Position numbers and translations under genes: made by a program
Notes under the pieces: model-generated
Databases searched by the model: none
The model's input: the letters and a program-made list of their open reading frames with translations, nothing else
What the model was told of the DNA's origin: nothing
Assembly: GCF_018305005.1 (NCBI RefSeq)
Contig: NZ_JAGQEG010000007.1
Coordinates: forward strand, 1-64,000
DNA from: Collimonas silvisoli
Lineage (GTDB): Bacteria; Pseudomonadota; Gammaproteobacteria; Burkholderiales; Burkholderiaceae_D
Length of the DNA stretch: 64,000 bases
Direction of reading: 5' to 3'
Shown here: positions 8,517 to 20,381 of the stretch, in pieces
Layout: each line of letters starts with the position of its first letter
Numbering within the stretch: position 1 is the first letter of the stretch

Positions 8517-8888
8517 TCAGCGCTGTCCGCGCCACGGCCTTGGTCCGCCAATGACGTGCATATGCAAATGGTACACCTCTTGGCCGCCATCAGGCCCGAC
8601 GTTGAACATCGTCTTGTAGCCGCCGCTGGCGTGGCCTTGCCCGTCCAGCTGATAACCGCAGCCCTGTTCTTGCGCCAGACGCGGCGCCAGCAGCAGCATT
8701 TTACCCAACAAAGCAGCGTGCGCCTCATTACAATCGGCGAGAGTCGGGATGTGCTGCTTGGGCACAATCAGGAAATGGATAGGCGCGGCCGGATTAATGT
8801 CATGGAAGACGATCAGGTCATCGTCTTCATAGATCGCTTTTGTAGGAATCTGCTTGGCAGCAATTTTGCAAAAAATACAATTTTCCAA
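8517..8888 (-). CDS. hinT: HIT-family nucleotide-binding hydrolase (HinT)
   Basis: Histidine-triad purine nucleoside phosphoramidase. It starts (M)ENCIFCKIAAKQIPTKAIYEDDD, with the conserved CIFC zinc-site start. It continues VFHDINPAAPIHFLIVPKQHIPTLAD and ends with the catalytic triad HLHMHVIGG (H107, H109, H111) in a protein of about 123 residues. The best start is TTG 8888, which has GGAG six bases upstream and gives the usual N terminus; a start at 8918 is also open. The gene follows hisE by 45 bp, an arrangement common in Betaproteobacteria, so it may be expressed from the his operon. Confidence 0.93.
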   Translation of the reverse strand: MENCIFCKIAAKQIPTKAIYEDDDLIVFHDINPAAPIHFLIVPKQHIPTLADCNEAHAALLGKMLLLAPRLAQEQGCGYQLDGQGHASGGYKTMFNVGPDGGQEVYHLHMHVIGGPRPWRGQR

Positions 8889-8933
8889 ATTATCTCCGGG
8901 TCTTAGACGATTCTTCAACGCTGCTTAAACGAT

Positions 8934-9311
8934 TCAGATCTTGCCTTGATCAGTTTCCTGCTGCTCGCGCACCGTCAGCTTGCGATTGGCTTTCTCTTCG
9001 ATCCCGGACAAACCTTCGCGCCGCGCCAGTTCCTGCAGCACATCTTGCGGTGTCAGATTGAACTGGGCCAGCATGATCATCGAGTGGAACCACAGATCGG
9101 CGCATTCGTACAGCACATGGGAAACGTCGCCGTCCACCCGCGCGTCCTTGGCCGCCATCACGGTTTCCGTGGCTTCTTCGCCGATTTTTTTCAAAATCGC
9201 ATCGTCGCCCTTGGAGAACAGACGGGCGACATACGATGTTGCAGGGTCGCCGCCGTTTGCTGGTTTGCGCGATTCAATGACCGCAGCCAGGCGTTGTAGA
9301 GTTTCACTCAT
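8934..9311 (-). CDS. hisE: phosphoribosyl-ATP pyrophosphohydrolase
   Basis: Second step of histidine synthesis: hydrolysis of PR-ATP to PR-AMP and pyrophosphate in the cytosol. The 125-residue product is a stand-alone all-alpha MazG-like enzyme (separate from HisI, unlike the E. coli fusion). It shows [32 protein letters not shown], carrying the EExxE metal-binding helix, and [34 protein letters not shown], carrying the ExxD segment. It is the last his gene, 24 bp after hisI. Confidence 0.96.
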   Translation of the reverse strand: MSETLQRLAAVIESRKPANGGDPATSYVARLFSKGDDAILKKIGEEATETVMAAKDARVDGDVSHVLYECADLWFHSMIMLAQFNLTPQDVLQELARREGLSGIEEKANRKLTVREQQETDQGKI

Positions 9312-9335
9312 GATTGTTTCAGATCCGCTGATGGT

Positions 9336-9730
9336 TCAAGGTTGCTTGTAAATATCATCCGGCTCTTTCAACACCGGTTCGACCGCTTCCCAGCTCTTGC
9401 TATCGTTTTCAAATTTCTGAAAGAAGCAGGAATGGCGGCCGGTGTGGCAGGCGATGTCGCCGGCCTGGGTCACTTTCAGCAACACCACGTCCTCATCGCA
9501 ATCGAGGCGGATTTCATGCACTTTCTGCACATGGCCGGACTCTTCGCCCTTGTGCCACAGTTTCTTGCGCGAGCGGCTCCAGTAAACCGCCTCGCCCAAC
9601 GCCACGGTCTTCGCCAAAGCGTCGCGATTCATCCAGGCGAACATCAATACGTCATTCGACCCGAGCTCCTGGGCAATCACCGGCACCAGGCCATGCTCGT
9701 CCCATCTCACCTTGTTTAACCAGAGTGCGC

Positions 9731-9734
<4 letters not shown>
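9336..9734 (-). CDS. hisI: phosphoribosyl-AMP cyclohydrolase
   Basis: Third step of histidine synthesis: zinc-dependent opening of the adenine ring of PR-AMP. The 132-residue product is a single-domain HisI. Visible are [40 protein letters not shown], the metal-binding [13 protein letters not shown] (Cys-Asp-x-Asp), and the zinc ligands [10 protein letters not shown] near the C terminus. The ATG at 9734 overlaps the hisF stop by four bases (ATGA-type overlap), indicating translational coupling. Confidence 0.97.
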
Positions 9735-10491
<757 letters not shown>

Positions 10492-10495
<4 letters not shown>

Positions 10496-11316
10496 GGCTG
10501 GCCAGCGTCGGGCTGCTCCGATAAGTCTTCGTCGCTGAATTCGCCGCTCAGTTCGTCAGTCAGTTCATCGGCCCGTTCCTGCGCCGAACGCAAATCAAGC
10601 GTGCCTTCATAAATCGAACGACCGCAAATCACCGCCTCGATGCCTTCATCCTGCACCGCGCACAGGGCCTCGACATCCTTGACGTTATGCACGCCGCCGG
10701 AGGCGATCACCGGGATAGTCATGCTTTGCGCCAGCTTGACGGTGGCTTCGATGTTGACGCCGCCCATCATGCCGTCGCGGCCGATGTCGGTGTATACGAT
10801 CGAGGCGCAACCGTAGTCTTCGAATTTCTTGGCCAGGTCGATCACTTCGTGGCCCGACAATTTGCTCCAGCCGTCAGTCGCTACCTTGCCGTCCTTGGCG
10901 TCCAGGCCAACGATGATCTGACCTGGAAACGCGCTGCAGGCATCGTGCAAAAAGCCCGGATTCTTGACCGCGGCAGTACCGATGATGATGTAGCTCAGGC
11001 CGTCGTCGAGATAGCGTTCGATGGTGTCCAGGTCGCGGATGCCGCCGCCCAGTTGCACCGGAATTTCTTCGACGCCGTTGAGCACGGCGAACTCGCGCAC
11101 CGCCTTGATGATGGCCTTGACCGCCGGTTCGTTCTTTGGCTTGCCGGCAAACGCGCCGTTCAAGTCAACCAGATGCAGGCGACGTGCGCCCTGTGCCAGC
11201 CAATGGCGGGCCATTTCGCCCGGATCGTCGGAAAACACAGTGGCTTGGTCCATATCGCCTTGTTTCAGGCGTACGCAGTGACCGTCTTTGAGGTCGATGG
11301 CAGGTATGAGCAGCAT
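10492..11316 (-). CDS. hisA: ProFAR isomerase with an acidic C-terminal extension
   Basis: Phosphoribosylformimino-5-aminoimidazole carboxamide ribotide isomerase, the Amadori-type step before HisF/HisH. The barrel shows [21 protein letters not shown] (catalytic Asp in AIDL), [19 protein letters not shown], and [19 protein letters not shown] with the second catalytic Asp. [14 protein letters not shown] follows, then [12 protein letters not shown]. At 274 residues it is some 20-25 longer than usual because of a Glu/Asp/Ser-rich tail after residue 250 ([19 protein letters not shown]). The DNA there consists of near-repeats of CAGTTCGTCAG. The tail ends in a four-base overlap with hisF. Confidence 0.96.
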
Positions 11317-11392
11317 GGCTACAGTAGTATGAGGTCAGTTAAAAATCTGAATTAAGTATCGGAATAGATGCAGGAAAAAGCGCCGGAGAAAC

Positions 11393-12031
11393 TCAAGGTT
11401 TCCATTGCACAAAGTTCTTGTACAACTGCAAACCGGCACTGGCGCTTTTTTCCGGATGAAACTGTGTCGCAAAAATATTATCACGGCCAACCGCGCAGCT
11501 AAACGCCGCGCCGTATTCGGTCTCGCCGAAAGTATGTGCCGCATTGGCCGGTTCGGCGTAATAACTATGGACGAAATAAAAATAATCCTGGTCGGCAACG
11601 CCATTCCAGAGCGGGTGAGACTGCGCCTGGCGGACTCGGTTCCAGCCCATCTGCGGCACTTTGAAGCGCGAACCGTCGTCTTGCAACTGGCCGTCCAGGC
11701 GGAAGCGCACTACCTTGCCGGGCAACAAACCCAGACCGGCGGTATTGCCCTCCTCGCTCAGGTCGAACAACATCTGCTCGCCGACGCAGACACCCAACAG
11801 CGGCTTGTTGCGCGCCGCCTCCAGCAAGGCTTCCTGCAGCCCGGATTCGCGCAAGCTGCGCATGCAATCCGGCATCGCGCCCTGGCCTGGCAAGACCAGC
11901 CGGTCGGCTGCCTGGATATCGGCAATCGTACCCGAAATAAGGACCTCGGCTTCCGGCGCTACCTGGCGCAGCGCTTGCGCCACCGAGCGCAAGTTGCCCA
12001 TGCCATAGTCAACCACAACAATTTTGTTCAT
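11393..12031 (-). CDS. hisH: imidazole glycerol phosphate synthase, glutaminase subunit
   Basis: Class I glutamine amidotransferase that feeds ammonia to HisF. The 212-residue product begins [21 protein letters not shown]. It has the [10 protein letters not shown] oxyanion-strand region, the nucleophile in [11 protein letters not shown] (about C82), and the His and Glu of the triad in TQFHPEKS near the C terminus. PQMGWNRV and [12 protein letters not shown] are family motifs. It precedes hisA by 76 bp. No ORF lies between it and hisB, where some relatives carry a marC-family gene. Confidence 0.97.
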   Translation of the reverse strand: MNKIVVVDYGMGNLRSVAQALRQVAPEAEVLISGTIADIQAADRLVLPGQGAMPDCMRSLRESGLQEALLEAARNKPLLGVCVGEQMLFDLSEEGNTAGLGLLPGKVVRFRLDGQLQDDGSRFKVPQMGWNRVRQAQSHPLWNGVADQDYFYFVHSYYAEPANAAHTFGETEYGAAFSCAVGRDNIFATQFHPEKSASAGLQLYKNFVQWKP

Positions 12032-12189
12032 GATAAAGATTCAAATCCGGGGAAAAGTCCGGGTAAATAAGCTTTTGCGTAAGGGCCTTTGCGCCAAACA
12101 CATCGCCAGTGAAAACCTGCAACACGCAGACGGCGGCAAGGGATCGAAGCGTCACATTACTGATTAAACCAGTGATTAATCAACTCTGC

Positions 12190-12786
12190 TTAAAGACTGC
12201 CTTTAGTCGAAGGAATGGTGCCGGCGGAACGCGGATCCAGCTCCGCGGCCATGCGTAGCGCGCGGCCAAAGGCCTTGAATACGGTTTCGCATTGATGGTG
12301 GGCATTTTCGCCGCGCAGGTTGTCGATATGCAAAGACACCAGTGCATGATTGACAAAACCCTGGAAAAATTCGTGGGTCAGATCGACGTCGAAGCCGCCT
12401 ATCATGGCGCGCTTGAACGGTACGTGGAATTCAAGTCCGGGCCGGCCGGAAAAGTCGATCACCACGCGCGACAGCGCTTCATCCAGCGGTACATAACTGT
12501 GGCCATAGCGGCGGATACCCTTCTTGTCGCCGATCGCCTTGGCAAATGCTTGCCCCAAAGTAATGCCGACGTCTTCCACAGTGTGATGGGCATCGATGTG
12601 CAGGTCGCCATTGGCTTCGATATCCAGATCGATCAGGCCGTGCCGCGCAATCTGATCCAGCATATGGTCCAGGAACGGCACGCCGGTATTCAGTTTTTGC
12701 TGGCCGCTGCCGTCCAGATTGATGGAGACGCGGATTTGCGTTTCGTTGGTATTGCGCGTAATCGATGCAGTTCGAGGCGTAGACAT
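12190..12786 (-). CDS. hisB: imidazoleglycerol-phosphate dehydratase (monofunctional)
   Basis: Dehydrates IGP to imidazole acetol phosphate, in the cytosol, with Mn. The 198-residue product has only the dehydratase domain, without the phosphatase domain of E. coli HisB. The duplicated metal motifs are visible: [13 protein letters not shown] and [20 protein letters not shown], then [14 protein letters not shown]-like (here [11 protein letters not shown]) and [26 protein letters not shown]. The next pathway step would need HisC, which is not encoded anywhere in this window. A 185-bp gap and a hairpin separate it from the methyltransferase gene upstream. Confidence 0.97.
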   Translation of the reverse strand: MSTPRTASITRNTNETQIRVSINLDGSGQQKLNTGVPFLDHMLDQIARHGLIDLDIEANGDLHIDAHHTVEDVGITLGQAFAKAIGDKKGIRRYGHSYVPLDEALSRVVIDFSGRPGLEFHVPFKRAMIGGFDVDLTHEFFQGFVNHALVSLHIDNLRGENAHHQCETVFKAFGRALRMAAELDPRSAGTIPSTKGSL

Positions 12787-12949
12787 GTTGAGCTTGAGAC
12801 TAAAGTTGCTATGTGATGACGCACAGGCGTCGTGGAGGTAAGTGTACTAAATATTACCGCTTCTCCGCTATTGAAGCTTTGGGGCCGCACCGCCATTTTA
12901 CCGGCATTTTCTGGCTTTCCAGCAAAGAGCCGCCCTTATAATCTTTATC

Positions 12950-12973
12950 GATGTTGCCATCTAAGGCAACATC
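12950..12973 (-). terminator. perfect 9-bp hairpin at the end of the methyltransferase gene
   Basis: Inverted repeat GATGTTGCC (12950-12958) / GGCAACATC (12965-12973) with a six-base loop, overlapping the methyltransferase stop codon at 12972-12974. It is about 165 bp upstream of hisB. No U-run follows in the leftward direction, so it may be a Rho-linked, processing or attenuation structure rather than an intrinsic terminator. Confidence 0.5.
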
Positions 12974-13760
12974 AGGCCAGCGCCCGTTGGTCCGGCTCTT
13001 GACTATCCAGTTGCGCCAGCCGCTGTTCAATCAGCGCGCAATACTCCGGATTCAGTTCAAAACCGACAAACCGACGGCCGCAGCGGCGTGCCGCCACCGC
13101 AGTGGTGCCGCTGCCCATGAAGGGATCCAGCACAATTCCGCCCGGCGGACAGGATGCCTTGATCATGCGCTCGACGATTTCCAGCGGCTTCTGGGTCGGA
13201 TGATCGGCCCGTTCGCGATGTTCGCGGTGCAGGCGCGAGACGCTCCAGACATCCTTCGGGTTGTACCCCAGCTCCAGCCATTTGGCGCCGACAAAAATCG
13301 AACGCGAACGGGCTTTCTTGGTTTCCGCGTCGTAAGGAATGCGGATGGCGTCAAGGTCGAAATAATAGTCTTTGGCGCAGGCAAAGAAACCAATCGTGTC
13401 GTGCACCGACGAAAAGCGCCGGGTGCCGCCGCCCATCGACGGCACCCGCCGGTCCCAGATGATTTCGTTATTCATGATCATGCGCTGCTTCAGCATGACG
13501 AAAATCTCGGGCGAGAAACGCCAGGTCAAAAAGATGTAGAGGCTGCCGTTCGGTTTCAGTTTCGGCAAGGCGGCGTCTATCCATTCTTCGCTCCAGCGCA
13601 GGTAGGCCGCCGTGTCGAGCTTGTCGGAATCGTTGCCGTAATCCTTGCCCAGGCCGTAGGGCGGATCGGCCAGCAGCAGGTCGACCGAACCGTCCGGGAT
13701 ACGCTGCAAACCTTGCAGCGCATCCTCACCATAGACGCGATCGATCCAGTCGTTGCTCAT
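12972..13760 (-). CDS. beta-class N4/N6 DNA methyltransferase, no restriction partner seen
   Basis: S-adenosylmethionine-dependent DNA amino-methyltransferase (N6-adenine or N4-cytosine), 262 residues. The catalytic motif IV ADPPYGLG (31-38) lies near the N terminus. The SAM-binding motif I DPFMGSGTT (212-220) and the following FVGFELNPEYCALIEQRL are C-terminal. This order (IV, target region, I) defines the beta group. HPTQKP (187-192) is a further family motif. The central region about 95-180 should set the target sequence, which cannot be read by eye. No endonuclease gene is adjacent. It sits between hisD (31 bp away) and hisB on the same strand, where relatives usually carry hisC. The ATG at 13760 was chosen; a GTG three codons upstream is possible. 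Confidence 0.9.
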   Translation of the reverse strand: MSNDWIDRVYGEDALQGLQRIPDGSVDLLLADPPYGLGKDYGNDSDKLDTAAYLRWSEEWIDAALPKLKPNGSLYIFLTWRFSPEIFVMLKQRMIMNNEIIWDRRVPSMGGGTRRFSSVHDTIGFFACAKDYYFDLDAIRIPYDAETKKARSRSIFVGAKWLELGYNPKDVWSVSRLHREHRERADHPTQKPLEIVERMIKASCPPGGIVLDPFMGSGTTAVAARRCGRRFVGFELNPEYCALIEQRLAQLDSQEPDQRALA

Positions 13761-13791
13761 AGCTGCCACGTAGGCCCAACTGCAGCCGCTG

Positions 13792-15117
13792 TCATTGAGA
13801 ACTATCTTTCAAGCGGTATTCTGCGGAGCGGGCATGGGCCTGCAAACCTTCACCGTACGCCAGTTCTGCCGCGACCTTGCCCAGTGTCTGGGCGCCGGCC
13901 TCGCTGATGTTGATGATGCTGGAACGCTTCTGGAAATCGTAGACGCCGAGCGGCGACGAGAAACGCGCCGTGCGCGAAGTCGGCAACACGTGATTCGGTC
14001 CGGCGCAGTAATCGCCCAGTGCTTCCGATGAAAAACGGCCCAGGAACATGGCGCCGGCGTGACGAATCTGCTCAGCCCAGCGCTGCGGATTTTCGGCAGA
14101 GATTTCCAGATGCTCAGCCGCGATGTAGTTGGCGATTTCGCAAGCTTGCGCCATGTCGCGCACCTGCACCAGCGCACCGCGATTGGTGAGCGAAGTGCGG
14201 ATCACTTCATGCCGCGGCATCAGCGGCAACTGCCGGTTGATGCTGGCTTCGACGGCGGCGATATATGCGGCGTCCGGGCACAGCAGAATCGACTGCGCCA
14301 GTTCATCGTGCTCTGCTTGCGAAAACAGATCCATCGCGATCCAGTCAGGATCGGTAGTACCGTCGCACAGCACCAGGATTTCAGACGGCCCGGCAATCAT
14401 GTCGATGCCCACCGTGCCGAATACCCGGCGCTTGGCAGCGGCGACATAAGCATTGCCAGGCCCGACAATCTTGTCGACCTGGGGAATGGTGGCAGTGCCG
14501 TAGGCCAGCGCAGCAACCGCTTGCGCGCCGCCGATGGTAAACACGCGGTCGACGCCGGCGATGGCGGCCGCCGCCAGCACCAGCGGATTTTTAATCCCGT
14601 CCGGGGTTGGCACCACCATGATGATTTCCTGCACGCCGGCGACCTTGGCCGGAATCGCATTCATCAATACCGATGAGGGATAAGCCGCCTTGCCGCCGGG
14701 GACGTAGATGCCGACACGGTCCAGCGGGGTGACTTTTTGTCCCAGCACGGTGCCGTCGGCTTCGGTGTAGCTGAAGCCGACGGAGCCGCACTCGATTTTC
14801 TGGCGCTGGTGATAGCTGCGCACGCGGTCAGCGGCGGTCTGCAAGGCGCTGCGGCGTTCAGGAGAAAGCTCGGCCAGCGCCGCCTGCAATTCCTGCCGGC
14901 CGATTTCCAGCAAGCTGACGCTGTTTGCGCTGAGGCGGTCGAAACGATTGGTGTATTCCAGCACGGCGGCGTCGCCACGTGCCTTGACGTCGGCCAGGAT
15001 GCGCGCTGCGGCCTGGTCGATGGCTTCGTCTTCGCTCGCCTCGAACGCCAGCAGCGCAGTCAGTTGCGCCTGGAAATTCGGCAGTCCTGCATCGAGTTTT
15101 CTGATTGCTATGCTCAT
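13792..15117 (-). CDS. hisD: histidinol dehydrogenase
   Basis: Last two steps of histidine synthesis: NAD-linked, zinc-dependent oxidation of L-histidinol to L-histidine. The 441-residue product shows [25 protein letters not shown], the NAD/zinc segment [45 protein letters not shown] (Zn ligands Gln/His), AAEHLEI, and the C-terminal [24 protein letters not shown] short SD-like GGAAG precedes the ATG. It lies 43 bp after hisG in transcription order. Confidence 0.98.
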   Translation of the reverse strand: MSIAIRKLDAGLPNFQAQLTALLAFEASEDEAIDQAAARILADVKARGDAAVLEYTNRFDRLSANSVSLLEIGRQELQAALAELSPERRSALQTAADRVRSYHQRQKIECGSVGFSYTEADGTVLGQKVTPLDRVGIYVPGGKAAYPSSVLMNAIPAKVAGVQEIIMVVPTPDGIKNPLVLAAAAIAGVDRVFTIGGAQAVAALAYGTATIPQVDKIVGPGNAYVAAAKRRVFGTVGIDMIAGPSEILVLCDGTTDPDWIAMDLFSQAEHDELAQSILLCPDAAYIAAVEASINRQLPLMPRHEVIRTSLTNRGALVQVRDMAQACEIANYIAAEHLEISAENPQRWAEQIRHAGAMFLGRFSSEALGDYCAGPNHVLPTSRTARFSSPLGVYDFQKRSSIINISEAGAQTLGKVAAELAYGEGLQAHARSAEYRLKDSSQ

Positions 15118-15160
15118 GTTGCTTCCAGTTTGCTATGTGCGGTTCCGTAACGGCGGCGTC

Positions 15161-17091
<1,931 letters not shown>

Positions 17092-17137
17092 TCAGTTGGC
17101 GGCGGAATAATTCGCCGCAAGGTTAGCTGGACTGCTC

Positions 17138-17389
17138 TTAAATTTTGTCCTGCGACGAATCGAACTCTTCAGGGGTCAGTGTCTTCATCGACAAGGCATG
17201 AATTTCTTCGCGCATGCGGTCGCCCAGCGCCGCATAGACGATTTGATGGCGCTGTATCGGGCGTTTGCCGGCAAATGCCGCGGACACTATCACCGCCTTG
17301 AAATGCTGGCCGTCGCCTTCGACGTCCAGATGCGAACATTCGAGGCCGGCGGCGATGTAACTTTTAACGAGATCGGGTGTAGGGAACAT
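17138..17389 (-). CDS. BolA/IbaG family protein
   Basis: Small BolA-fold protein, 83 residues. Such proteins pair with monothiol glutaredoxins in iron-sulfur trafficking. The core is HLDVEGDGQHFKAVIVSAAFAGKRPIQRHQIVYAALGDRMREEIHALSMKT. The GDGxHF and FxGKxxxxRHxxVY motifs and the invariant His-Ala-Leu-Ser segment are all present. Its place immediately before murA matches E. coli ibaG (yrbA), so it is the IbaG-type paralogue rather than BolA itself. It is 61 bp after the ABC permease in transcription order. Confidence 0.94.
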   Translation of the reverse strand: MFPTPDLVKSYIAAGLECSHLDVEGDGQHFKAVIVSAAFAGKRPIQRHQIVYAALGDRMREEIHALSMKTLTPEEFDSSQDKI

Positions 17390-17450
17390 AATCTTTTCTT
17401 ACTTCTCTTTAAATTCAGTGGCGTATTCGGTGGCTTGCCCAGCGGCGTAC

Positions 17451-18209
17451 TCAGTGTCTCAATTTATAGCCGCGTTTCAGCATCTGCACCGCCAGTATCG
17501 ACAACAACACCAGAAACGCGCCGATCACCAGCAGGCTGATCAGCGGATTGACGTCGGACTGACCGAAAAAGCCGTAGCGGAAGCCATCGATCATATAAAA
17601 GAACGGATTCAAATGCGAGACGGTTTGCCAAAACGGCGGCAAGGAATGTATCGAATAAAACACGCCGGCAAGAAAGGTGGCAGGCATGATCAGGAAATTC
17701 TGGAACGCGGCCAGCTGGTCGAATTTGTCAGCCCAGATTCCCGCGATCAGACCCATGGTGCCCAGCATGGCAGCTCCCAACAGTGCGAAGATCACGATCC
17801 ACCAAGGCGCTACAAACGACAAATCGACAAACCAGGCGGTAATCGCAAATACGCCCAGACCGACCGCCACGCCGCGTACCACTGCGGCCAGCACGTAACC
17901 GCCGAACAATTCCCAATGCGACAAGGGAGGCAACAGGACGAACACCAGATTGCCGGTCATTTTGGACTGTGTCAACGATGACGACGTATTGGCGAAGGCA
18001 TTTTGCAACACGCTCATCATCACCAGGCCGGGAATCAGGAACGCGGTGTACTGCACGCCGGGATAGACTTCAACGTGATCTTTCAGGGTATGGCCGAAAA
18101 TCAGCAGATACAACATCGCAGTCAGAATCGGGGCGCAAATGGTTTGCGTCGCGACTTTCCAGAAACGCAGTACTTCCTTGTAAAACAGGGTTTGAAAACC
18201 AACCATCAT
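17451..18209 (-). CDS. ABC-2 type transporter permease
   Basis: Inner-membrane permease of an ABC-2 exporter, 252 residues with about six hydrophobic segments (for example ICAPILTAMLYLLIFGHTL, YTAFLIPGLVMMSVLQNAF, WWIVIFALLGAAMLG). The family segment FLAGVFYSIHSLPPFWQ followed by LNPFFYMIDGFRYGFFG is near the C terminus, as in YadH-like permeases. Its ATG overlaps the stop of the ATPase gene upstream by four bases, so the two form one transporter. The substrate is not identifiable; its place between mlaB and bolA is typical of this lineage. Confidence 0.93.
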   Translation of the reverse strand: MMVGFQTLFYKEVLRFWKVATQTICAPILTAMLYLLIFGHTLKDHVEVYPGVQYTAFLIPGLVMMSVLQNAFANTSSSLTQSKMTGNLVFVLLPPLSHWELFGGYVLAAVVRGVAVGLGVFAITAWFVDLSFVAPWWIVIFALLGAAMLGTMGLIAGIWADKFDQLAAFQNFLIMPATFLAGVFYSIHSLPPFWQTVSHLNPFFYMIDGFRYGFFGQSDVNPLISLLVIGAFLVLLSILAVQMLKRGYKLRH

Positions 18210-19159
18210 TTGACACCGCCCGCGCTGTATTCATCGGCAAAAACATTAAAGCCATTGGCGCTGACCTTGCTGTCCATGATCTGCAAAAACACATCTTCCA
18301 GATCGGCCTGCTGCAGCTGCATGTCTTCAATCACCGCGCCGGCCTGGCGCAAGGCGCCGAGAATGGGCTCGACATCGCCGTATTCATTGACCCGCAGCGA
18401 AAACCTGCCGCCGTCCGCATGCAATACCAGCGGCTGCAGCGCTGCCGGCAAACTGCCGCTGGACAGATGTATCAGCAGTTGCGAACCGGCGATGCGCTTG
18501 ATCAGCGCCGAGGTCGAATCGAGCGCCACCACCTGGCCCAGCTTGAGCATGGCAATCCGGTTGCACTGCTCTTGCGCTTCTTCCAGATAGTGGGTGGTCA
18601 AGACCACGGTGTGGCCTTCGCGATTCAGGCGCGAAATGAAACGCCACAGGGTCTGCCGCAATTCGACGTCGACGCCGGCGGTCGGCTCATCCAGCACGAT
18701 CACCGGCGGTTTGTGCACCAAGGCTTGCGCCACCAGCACGCGCCGTTTCATGCCGCCCGACAGGGCGCGCATATTGGTGTCGGCCTTGCTGGTCAGATCG
18801 AGGTTTTCCATCACCTCGTCGATCCACTTGTCATTGTTTTTCAAACCGTAATAGCCGGATTGCATGCGCAGCGTTTCGCGCACCGTGAAAAACGGATCGA
18901 ACACCAGCTCTTGCGGCACCACGCCGAGATTGCGGCGCGCGGCGCGATAATCGCTGACGACATCGTGGCCATGAATCGTGACGTTGCCGGAATCGGGCCG
19001 GTTGAGGCCGGCGATGATCGAAATCAAGGTGGTCTTACCTGCGCCGTTTGGGCCCAGCAGACCAAAGAATTCGCCCTCTTCGATGGTCAGGGAAACGCCG
19101 CCCAGAGCCTGCAGGGACTGGTAACGCTTCTTGACATTGGTGATTTGAATGGCCGCCAT
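18206..19159 (-). CDS. ABC transporter ATP-binding protein (YadG-like)
   Basis: ATPase of the ABC-2 exporter, 317 residues. Walker A is GPNGAGKTTLIS (about 36-47), the Q-loop region is LGVVPQEL, the ABC signature is LSGGMKRRVLVAQAL, and Walker B is PPVIVLDEPTAGVDVELR, followed by VVLTTHYLEEAQEQ with the switch histidine. After residue 225 comes a C-terminal domain of the DUF4162 type often found in CcmA/DrrA-like ATPases. It is translationally coupled to the permease. A 176-bp gap separates it from mlaB, so it may have its own promoter. Confidence 0.95.
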   Translation of the reverse strand: MAAIQITNVKKRYQSLQALGGVSLTIEEGEFFGLLGPNGAGKTTLISIIAGLNRPDSGNVTIHGHDVVSDYRAARRNLGVVPQELVFDPFFTVRETLRMQSGYYGLKNNDKWIDEVMENLDLTSKADTNMRALSGGMKRRVLVAQALVHKPPVIVLDEPTAGVDVELRQTLWRFISRLNREGHTVVLTTHYLEEAQEQCNRIAMLKLGQVVALDSTSALIKRIAGSQLLIHLSSGSLPAALQPLVLHADGGRFSLRVNEYGDVEPILGALRQAGAVIEDMQLQQADLEDVFLQIMDSKVSANGFNVFADEYSAGGVK

Positions 19160-19335
19160 AGTGCCTTGCTAAATATTCTTCAATTGGGGACGCCGCGGCA
19201 ACGCTGCCGATTCCTCCGCTGGCGCCTTGCTGGCCCAGACCGGTGGCGTAACCCTTGATTATATTGGATTTTTGCTGCGGGGGCCGGGCGGCAACGACAA
19301 ACCCGGCAAGCTGCTAGGAAGGGGAAAGGGAGAGC

Positions 19336-19629
19336 TCAATGATGCAGTGTACTGACGACAACAGTCGCAGCGGCGGGTGCTAGCAATTCGGTGACGCCGT
19401 ACAACTCGATCAGGCTTTCCAGATTGGCCGGCAAGCTGGAAAAATGCAGGGTCAGCCCTTGATTGAGGGCGGCGCATTGCCATGCCAGCAAGGTAGCAAC
19501 GGCGGCCGAGTCGACCGCCACCACATCGCCCAGATCGATCTCGGTCTCGCCCCCGGCGATCGCGCGCAAGCCCTCTTCCAGAGTGACTTTGGCGTTACCG
19601 ACAGTAAGCGAGTGAGATGGTCTGAACAT
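19336..19629 (-). CDS. mlaB: STAS-domain protein, MlaB-type subunit
   Basis: STAS-domain accessory subunit of the MlaFEDB phospholipid transporter, bound to the MlaF ATPase on the cytosolic side. The 97-residue product has the anti-sigma-antagonist-like core EIDLGDVVAVDSAAVATLLAWQCAALNQG, whose conserved serine-containing loop (VDSAAVATLL) aligns with MlaB. ATG 19629 lies 17 bp after the mlaC stop. It is the last gene of the mla set. Identification leans on position as much as on sequence, since STAS domains are divergent. Confidence 0.85.
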   Translation of the reverse strand: MFRPSHSLTVGNAKVTLEEGLRAIAGGETEIDLGDVVAVDSAAVATLLAWQCAALNQGLTLHFSSLPANLESLIELYGVTELLAPAAATVVVSTLHH

Positions 19630-19646
19630 GATAGTCAATCAACTAA

Positions 19647-20276
19647 TTATTTAAGGCCACGGGCAGCGCGCTGCTTGTTCTTGTCCGTCAGCACCTTGAT
19701 CAGGCCGTCAATGCCGGATCTGCCGATTTCCGAGGCGAAAGTACCCTTGTATGATTCAACGAGCCAGGCGCCCAATACGTTGACATCATAAATCTTCCAG
19801 CTTGTGCCGGCTTTTTCCATACGATAATTCAACTGGATCGGCTCGCCGCGCGGCTGAATCACCTGCGAACGCACTTCGACGTCAGCATCAGCCGGATCGC
19901 CGCGCATTGGCTTGAAATCGATCTTCTGGTCGCGCACTTGCGACAACGCGCCGGAATAGGTGTAGATCAGCAAGCTGCGGAACTGGGTGATCAGCTGTTT
20001 CTTCTGATCATCAGTCGCATCGCGCCAATAGCGGCCGGCCGCCAGCGAAGTCATGCGCTCAAAGTCGACGTAAGGAATGATTTTTTCTTCGACCAAAGTC
20101 AGGATGTGCTTTTGATCGCCGCCCTGAATGCTTTTATCGTTCTTGGCGGTATCCAGCACGTCCTGGCTGATGCGCTTGACCAGCGCGTCGGGCGCTTCTT
20201 GCGCATGAGCAGCTGCGGTGAATAAGAGGCTGCCGACAGTCAGCGACAGCGCCAGGTATTTTTTCAGAATTTTCAT
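19647..20276 (-). CDS. mlaC: periplasmic phospholipid-binding protein MlaC
   Basis: Soluble carrier that shuttles phospholipid between MlaA at the outer membrane and MlaD at the inner membrane. It has a signal peptide MKILKKYLALSLTVGSLLFTAAAHA (residues 1-25), then the Tol_Tol_Ttg2 domain: LVEEKIIPYVDFERMTSLAAGRYWRDATDDQKKQLITQFRSLLIYTYSGAL. The closing segment is WKIYDVNVLGAWLVESYKGTFASEIGRSGIDGLIKVL. The 209 residues match E. coli MlaC (211). It lies between mlaA and mlaB. Confidence 0.96.
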   Translation of the reverse strand: MKILKKYLALSLTVGSLLFTAAAHAQEAPDALVKRISQDVLDTAKNDKSIQGGDQKHILTLVEEKIIPYVDFERMTSLAAGRYWRDATDDQKKQLITQFRSLLIYTYSGALSQVRDQKIDFKPMRGDPADADVEVRSQVIQPRGEPIQLNYRMEKAGTSWKIYDVNVLGAWLVESYKGTFASEIGRSGIDGLIKVLTDKNKQRAARGLK

Positions 20277-20381
20277 GTATGTTTTAACAATCTCAATAGT
20301 TGTCAGAAGATGCCTTAGATGCGGCGTGTATGCAGCCCTAAGACGACAATTTCAAGCGCCGGTTCCAACCGGCGCCGATAA

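Noticed and set aside
17969-19258. Rightward open frame of about 430 codons
   Set aside because: Antisense to the ABC-2 ATPase and permease genes, both of which have complete motifs on the other strand.
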